From assembly GCA_902797915.1 (NCBI GenBank), contig CADBUK010000165.1, positions 1 through 5,565 on the forward strand: a stretch of 5,565 nt of DNA. The letters are read 5' to 3'. The notes under the pieces were generated by a model that saw only the letters and a list, made by a program, of their open reading frames with translations, was not told the origin of the DNA and did no database searches. Below, piece by piece: positions 4,537 through 5,565 of this stretch. The position numbers and the translations under genes were made by a program. This stretch comes from Oscillospiraceae bacterium. GTDB taxonomy: Bacteria > Bacillota > Clostridia > Oscillospirales > Acutalibacteraceae. Each line of letters starts with the position of its first letter. Position 1 is the first letter of the stretch.

Positions 4537-5565
4537 ATGGAAACTAATCTTACCAAGAATCCTTCACTCCTTGCCTGGCTTGATGAAAAAATTGCTTTCT
4601 TAAAGCCCGCTAAGGTTGTTTGGATTGACGGCTCACAGGAGCAGATTGACGAGCTTCGCGCAGAGGCTGTTTCAACAGGCGAAATGGTTAAGCTTAATCA
4701 GGAGCTTCTTCCCGATTGCTATCTTCACAGAACTGCTGTAAATGACGTTGCCCGTGTTGAAGCACGCACGCTTATCTGCACTTCCAAGGAAGAGGACGCT
4801 GGCCCCACAAATCACTGGATGGACCCTGCAGAGTGCCACAAGATGCTTGATGAAATTGCGGCAGGCTCTTATGAAGGCAGAACAATGTATATCATCCCTT
4901 ATTCAATGGGCCCCGTTGGTTCTCCGCTTTCAAAAATCGGTATTGAAATTACGGACTCAATTTACGTTGTTCTTAATATGGAAATTATGACCCGCGTTGG
5001 CAAGGCTGTTCTTGACTGCCTCGGCGATGACGACGGCTGGGTTCGCGGTATGCACTGCAAGTGTAACGTTGACCCTGAGAAGAGATGGATTGTTCAGTTC
5101 CCTGAGGAAAATTCAATCGTATCCGTTAACTCCGCTTACGGCGGCAACGTTCTTCTCGGCAAAAAGTGCTTCGCTCTCCGTATTGCTTCTTACCTCGGTA
5201 AGAACGAGGGCTGGCAGGCAGAGCATATGCTTATCCTCGGCTTAACAAAGCCCGGCGAGGAAACAAAGTATATCTGCGCCGCTTTCCCGTCAGCTTGCGG
5301 CAAAACCAACCTTGCAATGCTCATTCCTCCTGAGGGCTATCGCAGAAAGGGCTACAAGATTGAGTGCGTAGGCGACGATATTTCCTGGATTCGCAAGGGC
5401 GCAGACGGCAGACTTTATGCTATCAACCCCGAAAACGGCTTCTTCGGCGTAGCTCCCGGCACAAACGAAAAGTCAAATCCGAATGCTCTTGCTGCTACCA
5501 AGAAGGGCACCATTTTCACCAACGTTTGCCATAATCTTGATAATAACACCGTTTGGTGGGAAGGC
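4537..5565 (+). CDS. pckG: Phosphoenolpyruvate carboxykinase (GTP), N-terminal 343 residues; runs off the window
   Basis: This enzyme interconverts oxaloacetate plus GTP with PEP, CO2 and GDP. The frame is open from ATG 4537 to the window end; family members have about 600 residues, so roughly 40% is missing. It is the GTP type, not the ATP type, by these motifs: VARVE (71-75, with R73 like human R87), YGGN (201-204), GKKCFALRIAS (208-218), EHMLILG (229-235, metal-ligand His230), the P-loop FPSACGKTN (250-258, with reactive Cys254, Lys256 and Thr257), GDDISW (279-284, metal-binding Asp) and NPENGFFGVAPGT (297-309). The mobile omega loop and the guanine-binding region lie beyond the window. 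In animals the reaction runs toward PEP; in fermenting clostridia, for example C. thermocellum, the GDP-linked enzyme is thought to run from PEP to oxaloacetate, and that direction is my inference here. The gene has its own extended -10 promoter, tandem repeats upstream and a strong ribosome binding site. Lysine is encoded by AAG in 19 of 23 cases, against 10 of 20 in tsaD, which suggests selection for high expression. pckA is an alternative symbol. Confidence 0.96.
   Translation, partial: METNLTKNPSLLAWLDEKIAFLKPAKVVWIDGSQEQIDELRAEAVSTGEMVKLNQELLPDCYLHRTAVNDVARVEARTLICTSKEEDAGPTNHWMDPAECHKMLDEIAAGSYEGRTMYIIPYSMGPVGSPLSKIGIEITDSIYVVLNMEIMTRVGKAVLDCLGDDDGWVRGMHCKCNVDPEKRWIVQFPEENSIVSVNSAYGGNVLLGKKCFALRIASYLGKNEGWQAEHMLILGLTKPGEETKYICAAFPSACGKTNLAMLIPPEGYRRKGYKIECVGDDISWIRKGADGRLYAINPENGFFGVAPGTNEKSNPNALAATKKGTIFTNVCHNLDNNTVWWEG

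Overview
The window looks like chromosomal housekeeping DNA from a low-to-mid GC Gram-positive anaerobe, most likely a clostridial or Oscillospiraceae/Ruminococcaceae-type gut bacterium. This is inferred from three things: a Bacillus/Clostridium-like DNA polymerase I without proofreading residues, a GTP-type PEP carboxykinase, and a short GC-rich palindrome of a kind I recall from clostridial intergenic DNA. No database search was possible. All supported genes are on the + strand.

Layout: (1) 1-159 is the 3' end of an unrecognised AT-rich gene, with a hairpin around its stop codon. (2) 186-2780 is polA, complete, with intact 5'-nuclease and polymerase motifs and a degenerate 3'-5' exonuclease domain. 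(3) 2781-2886 is a short intergenic region with a TATAAT box and a GGGCGGAT/ATCCGCCC palindrome next to the rimI start. (4) 2887-3306 is rimI, a GNAT acetyltransferase, followed after 4 nt by (5) tsaD at 3311-4330, the t6A tRNA-modification subunit; these two clearly form one transcription unit. (6) 4331-4536 is an AT-rich regulatory region with a near-consensus extended -10 promoter, two tandem 13-nt repeats just upstream, and a good ribosome binding site. (7) 4537-5565 is the first 343 codons of a GTP-dependent PEP carboxykinase gene, cut by the window end.

The genes do not form one pathway. polA serves DNA replication and repair. rimI and tsaD serve the translation apparatus (ribosomal protein acetylation and tRNA t6A). 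The carboxykinase serves the PEP/oxaloacetate node, and has its own strong promoter and a more biased codon use.

I found no mobile element, CRISPR array, tRNA or rRNA, and nothing that amounts to a new multi-gene system. The points most worth checking are small: the palindrome and possible 9-codon leader that may couple to rimI, the tandem repeats upstream of the carboxykinase promoter, and the Glu-to-Asp change at the expected catalytic position of RimI.
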